64,000 nt of DNA from Odontocerum albicorne. Its lineage: Eukaryota; Arthropoda; Insecta; Trichoptera; Odontoceridae. The DNA is taken from positions 10,033,787-10,097,786 of the forward strand of contig OX463864.1 of NCBI GenBank assembly GCA_949825065.1, read 5' to 3'. Below are positions 53,548 through 64,000 of this stretch, piece by piece. Position numbers and translations under genes: made by a program. Every line of letters begins with the position of its first letter. The stretch's first letter is position 1. Under the pieces are notes generated by a model that ran no database searches, was not told where the DNA came from, and worked only from the letters and a program-made list of their open reading frames with translations.

Positions 53548-54121
53548 TAAAGGATCTTTCAAATTTAGCGGTTTTTTTATTTTAATATTTTTAATTCTCG
53601 AATAATAACACACAATTTGCTTTGAATTCCAAAAACTTTTTATTGGTCATTGAAGTATAATGTGTGTTATGACATTTAAACTCAAAAAAAACAATATCCG
53701 CCAAATGTCCACCTCTTGCAGCTCTATAGATGTCCACTCTTTTGTCAAAATTCACGATGAAATTTTGGCATAATTGCGGTTCTAACTCACCAATAACGCG
53801 AATAATTTCGTCCTCCAGCTCAGGAATTGATCGGGGGTCATTCTTATAGACCTGGCTTTTCACGTAACTCTAGAGAAAATAGTCCAATGATGTCAGATCA
53901 CACGATCTTTGTGGTCAATTAAGATTTCTGCTTCCGGAGATTATAATACAAAAAAAATATTCAACAATTTGAACGCGTTGTTGTATTGTATACGACTCCA
54001 TTTTTATAAATATCATACATCATTACACATCTCAAATGTCACAAGACTCAGACAAGTTCGCTACGCCATCTGTGTTTTATCCAAGAATTAAAATAACCCG
54101 CTCAATTTGAAAGACCATTTA
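53548..54121 (-). mobile_element. 574-bp mariner-like deletion derivative (copy M2)
   Basis: TIRs TAAAGGATCTTTCAAATTTA / CTCAATTTGAAAGACCATTTA. TA is at the left (53546-53547), with TT at the right (one mutation). Same internal structure as 21449-22009. Confidence 0.88.
53591..53900 (-). pseudogene. mariner-type transposase C-terminus
   Basis: Minus strand KSQVYKNDPRSIPELEDEII, RVIGELEPQL, NFDKRVDIYRAARGGHLADI; an upstream stop interrupts the DYFLWG block. N-terminus deleted. Confidence 0.8.
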
Positions 54122-54604
54122 TTTGGTTCGTTAGTATTTCTTCTATAATTTGTTCTTCTTCCCTTGATCTTCCTCTCACACGCCTTCCACTCACATTAAC
54201 ACTATATATATATCTGTTTTATTAGTCTTTCTTCATTCGTTCGTACCCCATACCAACATCATCTTAGCGTGCTCCTCTTCATCTAACTTAATACAAATTA
54301 GCCTTAAGTTCACATTCACCCCTTTTCACTTCATTCTTTCATACATTGTCACTCCATGTAGTATTTTCAATGCAAGTATTTCTACCGCATTTATTCCACT
54401 TATTTCAGTCTTTTTCCACATCCACGTTTTACTCCTATACATCAAAGTTGGCACCAAAATACGGTTGTAGACGATCTTCTAAATAGATGTTGGTACTGTC
54501 CGGTATACTCGTACATATATGTTTGAAAATCGCATTGACTTTGTTTCCATTTGCTACACGCCATTCGATATCCTTCTTAACTCTTCCATCATCTGAGCGA
54601 TATA

Positions 54605-54790
54605 CAGTACCAATTTAGCGAGTATCTTCCCCTTAAGGACACTTCATATAAATAATTTGTAAATCGATGCTGGTGCTAAGGAAATCGGAAATTACGAGAT
54701 TTAAAGATTTTCTGTATTTTTTATCTTTAATTTATTTATTTTTCATCAATGGTACACTGAACTTTCAAAATTATAAATAAAAGTAGTTAG
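54605..54790 (+). repeat. repeat K, copy without LINE
   Basis: ATACAGTACCAATTTAGCGAG, ACACTTCATATAAATAATTTG and GAGATTTAAAGATTTTCTGTA match the K copy at 52 kb around, but without, the L-A insertion. Confidence 0.65.
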
Positions 54791-54894
54791 CGCTTCATTT
54801 ATAATATTTACAAAATAATCTTAAAATAAAAATATGTACATACTTTACGAACTGAATAATAGGTATATTAAAATAAATTAGAATGTACATATAC

Positions 54895-55050
54895 ATACAC
54901 ATCATCAGGCCGTGTCCCTAACAGGGTAGGCAGAGAGAACATATCTCCAAACTTTTCTTTCCAAGAACACAACTATCGTTTCCTCCACATCTATATACTT
55001 CTCCTTACGCACAATCTTCTATTATTTATACTTCTCATTCAATTGAGTTA
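54895..55050 (-). pseudogene. LINE L-B 3' fragment
   Basis: CATCATCAGGCCGTGTCCCT and AACAGGGTAGGCAGAGAGAA, the L-B 3' terminus. Confidence 0.65.
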
Positions 55051-56189
55051 AAACAATAATACGTTCACCGATACAAAAAATACATACATACATATCACAC
55101 ACACATGCTTAGGCAAAGGAAAAGAAAACAGCGCGAGTGTGTGCGGGTGTTATTGTCTCTTCCCGTGTGATCATGTTTCCATGACATAGAATGACGAACC
55201 GAGAATTTCGTGCCCACTCCAGTGGCTCTAAATCCGAAAATTCGATCACTGGAGCCGAAGACAATATTATCTCCAAGTCACGTTCTTCTATACGTCAAAA
55301 TCTCCAATTCAGATGTGTGAAAGAGTGCCACACGAAAGATGAAAAGTTAATTTAAGTAGAATAATTCGCTCAAATATCTTAAAATGTACAAAAAACACTT
55401 GATCAAAAATATGTTTGAGTATATAACAAGAAAGTACTCAGCAATACATTGATATTCCAAAAGCAAACATGTCCGTTACATATGCCCTCAAAATTAAACG
55501 CATATAAAAGAAAATAAAACCTTAATGTAAACCAGACCCTACATAATTTCCATCAAAAATTATTCTAAACGTTTCTTAATAATAATACCATACGCATCGA
55601 AAATAAATTTATGTAAACTCGCCTTAAACAGAATAATAACATTCTTATTATGTAGCTTGGTACGTGGGTACACATGAGAGTGTGTGTATTAGTAGCGCAA
55701 GAACTTTCTTCGGTACACATTCTGAGTGGCGGGGCGCATCCGGCTGGCTTACATCCACTTTGTTTACGAACGCGGTCAGCGACGTTCCAAATTCAAAACT
55801 GACAGATCATACTCGTACAACGTAGCGAGGCGTATTTGATTTTGCAAATGGCTGACTTTCGTGTTGCCAGAAAAAAAATTGTTTTCGATTTTTGACAAAA
55901 AAAAAATATTTTTTTAGTTTTCAAGATGAAACTCGCACCCACGTTTTTATTTTTTCTAAATCACATTTCTTATTATCTTTTAGCTCTCTCGTCTGATGAT
56001 GATGATAGGATATCCCTTGTGAATAGAAGGCGCTTGTGCTTGTATTGGTTTAAAGTGTGCAATCTGTTACACTTCAGCGAGTATACGCTTTTGACGGATC
56101 AAACCCAGTTCAAATGACAGGGAAATCAATCCTTCATGATATATTTAAACTATGAAATATCCAGATCTGTAAAAAAATATGGCGAAGGG
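55051..56189. other. unassigned, including one Q repeat copy
   Basis: 55180-55370 is repeat Q (TTTCGTGCCCACTCCAGTGG, CTGGAGCCGAAGACAATATT). A slightly GC-richer patch at 55680-55850 has no recognisable coding text. Confidence 0.45.
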
Positions 56190-56410
56190 TGACTACCGTG
56201 ACTTAGTTGGTAAGACGCTTGTATCCCAACCCTAAGGTAGCGGGTTCGATTCCTGATGGAGCCCAATTTTTTTTATGAAAAAAAGCTATCCATTCAGTCT
56301 GACTTTCACTTAAGGCCTCTTTAACATATTTCAGGTCGGCTGGATGATATTGCCACATGACAATAAGCCAGCCAGGGTGTAATGTATAAAACAAACTTTT
56401 AATACAACAC
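56190..56410 (+). mobile_element. tRNA-derived SINE, copy
   Basis: ACTACCGTGACTTAGTTGGT (A-box), AGCGGGTTCGATTCCTG (B-box), TTCACTTAAGGCCTCTTTAA and TTGCCACATGACAATAAGCC. Confidence 0.85.
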
Positions 56411-56814
56411 AATTCAAAGAAGTGAAAATGGGACGTAGAAAATGAATAAAAGGAACTGAGTAGATGCGGTGGAAATGCGTGCACTGAGAATAATATGGTC
56501 TAACATTGAACGTTTTATCCGTATATTGTAGACTCATGCTGGTGAGCCATGATAAGCGCAGTATTCAATGAGGAGTAAGTGGTTTGGTTTATCCACCCCT
56601 ACTCTTATCAGTGGTTTGGTTTATCCACCTCTACTCTTATCTGACTCTCATGAAACCTCCAGTCGCAGTCAGCTTTTCCAAAGTATCTTAATGTCTTCTT
56701 GAATGTTATTGACAGCCTTTCATTGACTATAAGGTACTGGAGAATATATGTATTAATGCATTTTAAAATTATTCCAATTGAAAGTATTCTGCCCACCACA
56801 TCCATCCTGAAGTG
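56411..56814. other. L-B scrap and a 32-bp tandem duplication
   Basis: 56440-56510 has the L-B-like AAATGCGTGCACTGAGAATA text. TGGTTTGGTTTATCCACC.CTACTCTTATC is duplicated in tandem at about 56580-56642. Otherwise unassigned. Confidence 0.5.
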
Positions 56815-57140
56815 TAGCTCATGACTAAGCATCGTGACTCCCATGATAGACTCTGATGACTCCTCTCCATATATCCCAACACTCTGCAGCTCGAAGGGCA
56901 GTTGTTAAGGGTATCCCTGTTGCGTCTCTCACTTGGTCAATTCAACGCATTGGGTTTATTCCTCTTGTGCGTCGTCCTTCCACGCCTCCAATAACCATAT
57001 ACCTGTCCAAACTGTCTCCTTAGCTACAAGCAATGTGTCCAAAGAATCGGAGAACTCATCGAAGGCATATTGTCGACAATCGGTGAGGCGATAGTTTGCC
57101 TACGTTACGAATTCTATGGACAGTAAGGTGAACTAATGCG
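56815..57140 (-). pseudogene. LINE L-C RT C-terminal fragment
   Basis: The inverse reads like the other L-C ends: TAACAACTGCCCTTCGAGCT, CGACGCACAAGAGGAATAAA and ATTCTTTGGACACATTGCTT. Confidence 0.7.
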
Positions 57141-57144
57141 CATA

Positions 57145-57590
57145 TTTTTTTAAATTTTCCTCAAGCATACCATCACGCCATGTTGGAGCTGGCAGAGAGA
57201 ATAGAGCGCTAGATTTTCCTATTTCAAACTGTTACATCCTTTGCCTATTCTACATCCATACACATTCTCATACAACTCCTACGATTTCTCTGACTTTTTA
57301 AATTTCTCTCTTTTAAAATATTATTTTCTTGATTCAACCATAATTGCCTAGTCTTCTTCTACCACGTCTTCCACTCACATTTGGACTACATATTTATTTT
57401 GTTAATCTTTCTTCATTCATTATACATGCCCAAACCATATCTAATTGCTTTTCTTGACACTTAAGTTCCCATTCCTCCCTCAATTCCATATTCTGTCATA
57501 CATTGTCCCATCATGTATTCGTTTTAGTGCACGCATTTTCGGAGTATTTCTTCGGTTTCTTTCGGAGTATTTCTTTCAGTTGATAATGTC
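57145..57590 (-). pseudogene. LINE L-B 3' fragment
   Basis: CATACCATCACGCCATGTTG, CAGAGAGAATAGAGCGCTAG and the inverse FGHV region (ATACATGCCCAAACCATATC). Confidence 0.7.
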
Positions 57591-58526
57591 ACCAAATACT
57601 GGGAAAGGAGAAAGAAAATAGGAAATGGCTATAACATAGGATTTATGGAGAAAAATAATTGTCAATTACTTCATAAACTTTAATAGAACTGTTGTGTATA
57701 TATCTTCATATCTCCAACTTTACTATGCGGCATTGACCCTGGTTAATCCGTCATCGGCAGTCGGCAGAAGTTCATCGACTCGCCGCTCTCGAGTGGGGAT
57801 GTGTAGCCTCCATGGCGGAGGAGAAAGCAGCGGTCACCACGCAGAGAAAGAAGAAGTGAACTAGCACCGGCGACGGCAATGCCAACAGCTATGATGCAAC
57901 ACCAGCTCCGGAGTTTCAAGGAACCGCAGGGCAACGTCCTCGATTCTTCAGTCCGTCAGGTGGAGAAATCCATGACTATATTTTGGATTGGAGAATGTTT
58001 GACTCATTGGACTGGTCGTGAATTCTTGCATATCGGCATGCAAATTGCAAAATATGATCATTAAAAATATATTAAAAACCGTTTTTGAAACCGGCGTACA
58101 TGAATCAATATAACCTCTCTCCATTCACATATTTTTTTTAATTTGGAAGAAGAAAAAAACCTAGGATTATAATACTTATATGATAAATACATAAGTCAAT
58201 ATCGAACATCAAATTATTCAGATTATTATGGAATCTCTTACAGTCTGTTATGGTAAAACTAGAATTAAATGACAACCTTTTATAGAACACTCGGGATTCA
58301 AACACTAGAATAAAAATATTGCAATATAACTTTATGTAAATATAATTTTATTCTGAGTATAAAAAGGTACGGCCATAAATAAGATACATCTCCGCATATG
58401 CATTTATTTAGAAAATAATAAAAAATGGACATAGGAATTATAACGTAAGAACAACAAGAAATATTTCTAGATCTTCCAATGGGATAGTTACATATTCGGC
58501 TTGAGGTGTAGTGACCGAAGATGATG
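57591..58526. other. unassigned, with a GC-rich patch
   Basis: 57730-57970 is clearly more GC-rich than its surroundings. It holds short open frames on both strands (57743-57934 minus; 57879-58064 plus), and a CTCCATGGCGGAGGAG start followed by only 16 codons. No domain was recognised. It could be a fragment of a retroelement ORF or an exon scrap. Confidence 0.35.
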
Positions 58527-58735
58527 ACTTCTGTGGCCTAAGACGCCTGTCTCCTAGCTCGAAGGTCACGGGTTCAAATCCAGCTGGAACCCAGATTATT
58601 TAACGAAGGATTTTAGTATGGTTTTCACTTAAGGCTTCTTTAACATATTTCTGGTTGGCTGGAAGATGTTGCATCATGGTGACAAGCCTGCCAGGTTAAA
58701 CTGTATACAAGGAATGTGTAATACAATACAACGCT
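58527..58735 (+). mobile_element. tRNA-derived SINE, copy
   Basis: ACTTCTGTGGCCTAAGACGC (A-box shortened by deletion of GTTGGTA), CACGGGTTCAAATCC (B-box), TTCACTTAAGGCTTCTTTAA and CTGTATACAAGGAATG tail. Confidence 0.82.
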
Positions 58736-58745
58736 ATAGTGAAAT

Positions 58746-59157
58746 GTATTTATTTTTTTCTTTATTTTACACATGACAAGAAATATACATAATTTGCGAA
58801 AAGCAACGGGTAATTTAATTTGGACAATTTTAATAGAACTGGGTTTCTTGCCTTTCATTTGTCGTGTCTTCAGTAAACTAGGACTTTGCCTGTATCTCAC
58901 TGAGGGCATATAGCATGAAAAAATAAATCGAAACTTCATCGCGATTTTCGATTATATAAAATCCCGTTGCACATTCTCTTCAACTTGACAAACAGTGGCA
59001 TTTAATTACTTATGAATATATCACACGATTCAAACCTCTCACACTTCATGACTCCAGATAGACCAAAACGTTAATCCCACAATATAACGAACATAATCAT
59101 ATTTTTTTTATAAAAAACACCACACTCAAGAGCTCACACACACCTTTGCTACAAGTT
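58746..59157 (-). mobile_element. LINE L-A copy 8
   Basis: (A/T) tail, CACATGACAAGAAATATACA and the 3' UTR up to CTCACACACACCTTTGCTAC, where the text switches to L-J. Confidence 0.75.
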
Positions 59158-59480
59158 GTATGTGTGTAGTGTTTATACACTTTCACAAATTTTGCTAAGA
59201 TCACCCAAAAAGGGTTACCTTCACGTGTTTCCTAAAGCTGCATACGCTACCCATATTTTTAACGCTTAAAGGAAGACCATTCCACGACACAGCACCAAAA
59301 ATGGCAAAATTCCTGTCATAATACCCCGCAATACAAGATCAATTCGGAATACTCAATTTATTAGAAGATAAAACTAATCTCTAGGTTTTAGTCCTTCCTG
59401 AAGGAACATTTTTCAGACACATATTAAAAAGATAGAATTGAAAGGGGCCTGAAAACAACGAGACAAAGTTTGAAAGAAAT
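59158..59480 (-). pseudogene. LINE L-J RT C-terminal fragment
   Basis: Minus strand: YYDRNFAIFGAVSWNGLPLS followed by VKNMGSVCSFRKHVKVTLFG and stop. WNxLPxxV....S...FRKH is a CR1/Jockey-type RT end. Upstream text is frameshifted. It abuts L-A copy 8 in the same direction, so it may be that copy's divergent ORF or a separate element. Confidence 0.7.
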
Positions 59481-59486
59481 CTTTAG

Positions 59487-60146
59487 CCCAAAGGCAATAT
59501 GCCTATTTAGCTCCCATGACGTATAACGGGGTGCTGAATTCAATAAAGGCAAAGAAAGGAAAACAATTTAGGCAGTCGATCGGAGCGTGGTTGTTATTGC
59601 GACAGGAGTTTGAGTGTTTGGGCTTGCAAGTGGAGTGACTTGTGGAAAAGGTTTGTGTGAGCTCTTGAGTGTGATGTTTTTTATTTGTATTTTTGTTTTT
59701 TTTTATTTTTATGATTATATGCGGTACACTGTGGGGTATATGTTTTTGGTATGTCTGGAGTGATAATGTGTGAGGAGATTGATTTCGCGTGATGTATACA
59801 TACGTAATTGAGTGTCACTGTTTGTCAGGTTGATGAGAATTTGCAACGGGGTTATACATAATCAAAAATCGAAAAGAAGTATCTATCTATTTTTTCATGC
59901 TATATGTCCTCAGTGGGATACAGGCAAAAGCCTAGTTTACTGGGGACACGACAAATGAAAAGCAACAAACCCAGATCCATTAAAAGTGTGTGTCCAAATT
60001 AAATCACCTGTAGTTTTTTTCGCAAATTATGTATACTAGTTGCAACCCGTGAAATATACGGAAGTAAAACTAATTCGAATTAAATTACCTGGGTTTTTTA
60101 CACAAATTATGTGTATTTCTTGTCATGTGTAAAATAAATAAATAAA
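59487..60146 (+). mobile_element. LINE L-A copy 9
   Basis: From AGCCCAAAGGCAATATGCCT to (AAAT)n. It carries a 50-60-bp internal duplication of the AATTAAATTACCTG..TTTTTTCGCAAATTATG segment at 59995-60110. Confidence 0.8.
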
Positions 60147-60287
60147 TTGGTACTGTATATAACTTAACAACATATCATACATCTTATTATCTAAATATCT
60201 CATGTGACACGCAAGTTACTCGAATATACGAAGACAGGGTCAAAGAAAGATTTCAGTTAAATTACGTAAATACATTCAACTTTCTTA
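60147..60287 (+). repeat. repeat K flank attached to L-A copy 9
   Basis: TTGGTACTGTATATAACTTAAC through ATTCAACTTTCTTAG is the inverse of 51915-52050, which flanks L-A copy 6 at the same junction with its (AAAT)n tail. Confidence 0.75.
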
Positions 60288-60302
60288 GTTTATATTATAT
60301 TT

Positions 60303-61844
<1,542 letters not shown>

Positions 61845-61925
61845 TCCGCAAGGAATCGAACCTAGGGCTCCCGTTTACTTAACGTGACTGTTAACCATTA
61901 GACCTAGGTCGCTGACAAATGAAGA
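61845..61925 (-). mobile_element. tRNA-like SINE head of another type
   Basis: Minus strand: GCGACCTAGGTCTAATGGTT AACAG (A-box-like) and CCTAGGTTCGATTCCTTGCG (B-box). The ends do not pair as an acceptor stem, so not a functional tRNA. Wording differs from the main SINE. Confidence 0.55.
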
Positions 61926-62317
61926 ATTCGCATGCAAAATGTAAAAAAAATCACGTTTAAAAATGTAGGTCAAACAATCGAAAGGAAACTTTCTGAAGAG
62001 TTGAGTTCGATGGAATACTTGATTGTCAAACGTCATTACGACCTGTTCAATACGTCTGATCGAATCTCAATAAATTAATTGGCAGTTGATAGCAAGAACA
62101 TGTCTGTCTGATGGGGCCATGGGGTATTGGCGAGCAGAAAAGCTTAGATGGTGTGGCGTCTCTTACTGACGTCTGGATGGAGCCTTTCTAATGACTTCTG
62201 ATGGTTATTTTATGGGTGATAAAGAACCATTTGTGTGGTAGTTAATATTAGTTATAGATTCATAATAATAATTTATAGCAGCATGCAATGCAACACAAGC
62301 CACATAAAGACAGGTGA
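61926..62317. other. unassigned sequence
   Basis: No feature was recognised. Confidence 0.4.
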
Positions 62318-63048
62318 CGACCTCCCTGGCCTAGTTGGTAAGACGCATGCGTCCTAATCAGGAACCCAGTTTTTTTTTAAGTATTCCAGTTGGTTTTCAC
62401 TTAAGGCCACCTTTACAACTTTCTGATTGGTTTGGAAGAAATTTCTACATGGCAATAATATAAATAACGTAATATAAATAAAACATTAAGGACAATACTT
62501 TGCCTCTGGAGTTGAGTAACCTTGCATCAACATGTAGGAAGGTTTTAATTCTGCAAAGCAATTTGCATCTCGTTCTACTAATGAGGCCATGTATTTTCTA
62601 TACCTCAATATCTATCCATAAAATTCCAACAAAATCCTCAAACAATCCAATATTTGTTCTATGGTTGTGTTATTCCACTAAAAACAAATCTGAGTTCTTT
62701 ACCTTTATAAAATAAGTCTTCAACAATTACGTAAGTCTGCTTGGTAAAGTTTGGTAATATTTTGTGGTATACATACATAACATATATTGAACTTAAATAT
62801 ACATATAATTATTAAATAATTTTAAAACAATGATTGTAATTTATTATTACTACTGCTTTTTGTGTCTTCATGTTAGTTTAAGATAAAGTTTTGTATCATT
62901 TGTCAATAATTTTAAGTACTTGTATAACCTGTCACATGTTCATTTGTATATAAAGACACTGTTTTGTCGTGAATTAAATAAATAAAAAATAAGCCCACCA
63001 GGCTGTACTGTATACAACGAAGTGTAAATATAAATATTATACAAAGAA
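62318..63048 (+). mobile_element. SINE interrupted by a retroelement-like insertion
   Basis: SINE head CCTCCCTGGCCTAGTTGGTA and body to TACATGGCAATAA (about 62461). SINE tail resumes AATAAGCCCACCAGGCTGTA CTGTATACAACG at 62987. The insert (about 62462-62986) ends in TTAAATAAATAAA, a LINE-style tail, and AATAA is present at both junctions. B-box deleted from the head. The insert (label L-K) has a 71-codon frame without known motif. Confidence 0.7.
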
Positions 63049-63064
63049 GATATAAAACAACCCA

Positions 63065-63900
63065 TTGTTGTTGCATCTATCTGGGCTGAAAGGATATATC
63101 ATTAAGATCTAAAATTTTCCGGCCTGAAAAAGTTGTATGGACAGATACAACGTCTATCGCATGGTCAGGCGATATCACACACAAAATAGGATAATTCTAC
63201 CTTTAGTAGTATGTCGAATAGAGCTGATAGAAGACATGAAGTTTCGGCATATAATATTTACTTTCAAATGGAGCAAAGTCCTATTTATAAAAAAACATAT
63301 CATACGAAATAAGCAAAAAAATTCGAAGTCACATAAAGCCAGCTTTTTACACTAATTTTAATCTCCGGAAACTTTTATTTAACGGGGAAGGCAAAAATGA
63401 AATATGTACAATACTTAGCAACAGTGGTGTGTTTAAATTTTTATGTGCTGACTGTGATAATTTCTATGTAGGAAAGACAGGAAGATCCTTTGAAAAGAGA
63501 TTTCGTGAACACAAATCCGCCTTAACAAATCCTCTAATTTATTCTTAAATGGCTAATCATTGTCACCGTGAAAACCATACTTTTTCTATCGATGATGCCA
63601 AATTCTTATGTATCAGTAGTAACGGAAATAAATTGGGCAGATTAGAGTTCCTAGAAATTTCTAAGTCAGTACATCGAGGCGAACATCTGGTAAACACATA
63701 TATCCCAAAAATCTTTCCGCTGCTGGCCTAGATCGTCCTCAACTGTTAAAAGCGTGTATATCGGTACCAGTTCGAACATAATTCAGTCTTGTTTGTGCTG
63801 CCCTGAAGATGAGGTGAAACCTGGTAGGGTTATACCGTTACAAAAAGTGGAATAAACAGTGTGTTTGATACAAAAAATTACAATTACTTTAAAATATATC
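63065..63900 (+). mobile_element. Penelope-like element, 3' part
   Basis: Contains a GIY-YIG endonuclease remnant followed by the terminal block GTCTTGTTTGTGCTG, CCTGAAGATGAGGTGAAACC, TGGTAGGGTTATACCG and AAAAAGTGGAATAAACAGTG. The RT domain is not found, so the copy is 5'-truncated. The left limit is approximate. Confidence 0.8.
63363..63731 (+). pseudogene. Penelope GIY-YIG endonuclease domain, one in-frame stop
   Basis: The frame reads NLRKLLFNGEGKNEICTI, SNSGVFKFLCADCDNFYVGK, TGRSFEKRFREHKSALTN, PLIYS, stop (TAA 63546-63548), MANHCHRENHTFSIDDAKFL, GRLEFLEISKSVHRGEHLVN and stop TAG 63729. GVFKF...YVGKTGRSF is the GIY-YIG core (first motif GVF, second YVG), with the Cys pair C-x2-C between them and R/EH following, as in Penelope-like elements, where this nuclease nicks the target for reverse transcription. 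Both halves are in the same frame, so a single nonsense change breaks the domain. Confidence 0.88.
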
Positions 63901-64000
63901 GCGGTTATCAAGTTTTTATTTCAAAAGAACGGAATAACGCGACAGAAATTAAATGAGGTCGAATGTCGTTTAATTTTGGCAAGCTTTCTACAAAAAACTA
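63901..64000. other. unassigned end of window
   Basis: Only 100 bp after the Penelope terminus; nothing can be called. Confidence 0.3.

Larger units (their letters stand above)
53320..54604 (-). pseudogene. LINE L-B split by a mariner-like element
   Basis: 53320-53547 and 54122-54604 together read as one L-B 3' half: GTAGGCAGAGAGGACAGATC, CCAACCATACTTTCCTTGGT, CATCTTAGCGTGCTC and AATCGCATTGACTTTGTTTCC. It ends where repeat K begins. Confidence 0.75.

Noticed and set aside
61845..61925. Functional tRNA on the minus strand
   Set aside because: The B-box is good but the first and last seven bases do not pair.

Overview
The window looks like repeat-rich intergenic DNA from an arthropod, most likely an insect. 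It is AT-rich and packed with degraded transposable elements: several non-LTR (LINE) families, a tRNA-derived SINE, Penelope-like elements, hAT, mariner and other DNA transposons, a Helitron scrap, foldback MITEs and at least ten tandem arrays. I found no host protein gene, rRNA or functional tRNA that I can support. Nothing bacterial is present (no operons, ribosome binding sites or CRISPR). Almost every open frame is a transposon fragment or a by-product of a tandem repeat. The order within insects cannot be fixed from this sequence alone. Family letters below (L-A to L-K, H, K, Q) are labels local to this report.

Layout. 1-4.4 kb: Penelope-like termini, about 200-bp units and a 2.7-kb AT-rich satellite split by a LINE. 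4.4-9.1 kb: LINE ends, a palindromic MITE and a 275-codon open RT fragment. 9.6-16.7 kb: minisatellite, mariner and Helitron remnants, a 546-bp TIR element, and a satellite made of RT coding sequence. 17-23.9 kb: LINE copies and deleted mariner-like elements. 24.5-26 kb: 68-bp satellite. 26.3-32.2 kb: SINEs, a hAT element with perfect target duplication, nested LINEs, a TTAA-flanked element and a MITE. 32.7-35.6 kb: three tandem arrays. 35.67-38.08 kb: a complete hAT element whose transposase is broken by one stop codon. 38.8-45.5 kb: LINE fragments, MITEs, a 17-bp array and Penelope-type termini. 45.5-48.2 kb: largely featureless. 48.2-63.9 kb: SINEs, LINEs, mariner derivatives, a (TA)n tract and a Penelope GIY-YIG endonuclease remnant.

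How the parts relate. The elements record a nested insertion history: LINE into satellite, RTE into L-A, TTAA element into L-B, mariner into L-B, SINE into hAT, LINE into SINE, MITE into L-G. The SINE carries the same 3' tail as LINE L-F, which suggests L-F machinery moved it. Tandem arrays repeatedly arise from pieces of mobile elements. The best candidates for a second look are the almost intact hAT element, the satellite linked to a Penelope terminus, the RT-derived satellite, the ribozyme-like Penelope termini and a possible LINE 3' transduction.
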